The position numbers and the translations under genes were made by a program. The notes below the pieces were generated by a model, which had not been told where the DNA came from, searched no databases, and saw only the letters and a program-made list of their open reading frames with translations. From Pseudomonadota bacterium (GTDB taxonomy: Bacteria > Pseudomonadota > Alphaproteobacteria > Sphingomonadales > Sphingomonadaceae), in the NCBI GenBank assembly GCA_023427285.1, contig JAEZBH010000302.1, forward strand, positions 1-6,403: a DNA stretch of 6,403 nt, given 5' to 3'. How positions within the stretch are numbered: the stretch's first letter is position 1; each line of letters opens with the position of its first letter. Shown here in pieces: positions 6,008 to 6,403 of this stretch.

Positions 6008-6403
6008 CAGTTTTCGCCTGCCTGCTTCTTGTTGGCCGAGGCCATGGACTTGGCGTCAAGACCGCCAAGGCTGTTGGTGGAGGTGAGGTCGTTCTGCGCG
6101 TGGGCGAAGTGGTGCATGTGGAACACCGCATCCATCGCCGTGCGCTTGCCGCGCAACTCCTCAACGTGGTTGATCGCCTGCTTGGTCAGCCAGTTGCCAA
6201 GACGCGGGCGGGAAGCGAGTTCGTCCGCCATTTTCTTCACGTCAGCCAGCAGGTTTTCCCGCGTAGAGAGGCGGTTGACCATGCCGAAGTTGTAGGCCCG
6301 CTCTGCGCTCATGCGCTCGCCCAGCAGAATAAATTCCTTGGCGATGCGCGGCGGCAGCTCGAAGCCGTGCGCGAAGTATTCCACGCCCGGAATGCCCATG
6401 CGG
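6007..6403 (-). CDS. Enoyl-CoA hydratase/crotonase family protein, C-terminal part (start outside the window)
   Basis: The visible 131 codons are the C-terminal end of a crotonase-family protein; the gene enters from the right edge. The segment begins RMGIPGVEYFAHGFELPPR, followed by AKEFILLGERMSAERAYNFGMVNRL, which corresponds to the region after the catalytic glutamate loop where hydratases read LTGxxxSAxEAxxxGLVNxV. The end has KQAINHVEELRGKRTAMDAV and a HMHHFAHAQND segment. The family's oxyanion glycines and catalytic glutamates lie in the missing part, so the chemistry cannot be judged. The closing segment is longer than in the EchA20-type protein, so this is a different crotonase branch and not a recent duplicate. 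The context suggests hydration of an enoyl-CoA made by the FadE pair, or another ring-degradation step. The stop codon overlaps the IpdC-type start (TGATG). Confidence 0.85.
   Translation of the reverse strand, partial: RMGIPGVEYFAHGFELPPRIAKEFILLGERMSAERAYNFGMVNRLSTRENLLADVKKMADELASRPRLGNWLTKQAINHVEELRGKRTAMDAVFHMHHFAHAQNDLTSTNSLGGLDAKSMASANKKQAGEN

Noticed and set aside
4199..6295. A 698-codon plus-strand open frame antisense to the EchA20-type, IpdC-type and upstream crotonase genes
   Set aside because: The translation is rich in His, Arg, Ala and Gly with no recognisable domain, and lies opposite three genes with clear family motifs and tight junctions. Long antisense frames are expected in high-G+C genes.
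1..6403. A phenylacetate degradation (paa) operon, suggested by the PaaY-type gene, thiolase and crotonases
   Set aside because: No epoxidase subunits, PaaZ or PaaK appear, and the IpdC-, EchA20- and FadE31-type genes do not belong to that pathway.

Overview
The window is a dense, entirely minus-strand block of eight genes: six complete and one cut at each end. It has high G+C, Shine-Dalgarno starts, gaps of 19 bases or less, and several start/stop overlaps. This is one operon-like transcription unit from a bacterium. The gene order and the proteobacterial style of the proteins suggest an alphaproteobacterium, possibly a sphingomonad. That placement is an inference from protein style only.

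In the direction of transcription (high to low coordinates) the genes are: the C-terminal part of a crotonase-family enoyl-CoA hydratase (6403-6007); an IpdC-type flavoprotein of the nitronate monooxygenase/2-nitropropane dioxygenase fold (6007-4907); an EchA20-type crotonase (4888-4139); a FadE31-type acyl-CoA dehydrogenase (4139-2982); a short partner acyl-CoA dehydrogenase (2970-1933); a FadA6-type thiolase (1940-789); a PaaY-type hexapeptide-repeat protein with a gamma-carbonic-anhydrase fold (773-141); and the first 40 residues of a short-chain dehydrogenase (121-1).

Taken one at a time these look like generic beta-oxidation genes. As a set they match the pathway that degrades the last two steroid rings (C and D). 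That pathway is known from the KstR2 regulon of mycobacteria and rhodococci and from the scd genes of Comamonas. There, IpdC desaturates the bicyclic CoA ester, EchA20 hydrolyses the five-membered ring, IpdAB opens the six-membered ring, a thiolase removes acetyl-CoA, and a FadE31/FadE32-type dehydrogenase works on the open-chain product. IpdAB itself is not in the window and would be expected nearby.

The less expected member is the PaaY-type protein between the thiolase and the SDR. It keeps the three histidine metal ligands, and the closest named relative hydrolyses a dead-end CoA thioester in phenylacetate breakdown. A similar CoA-salvage role in steroid breakdown is a testable idea. No promoter, terminator, RNA gene, mobile element, repeat array or CRISPR was seen, and no non-coding stretch exceeds 19 bases.
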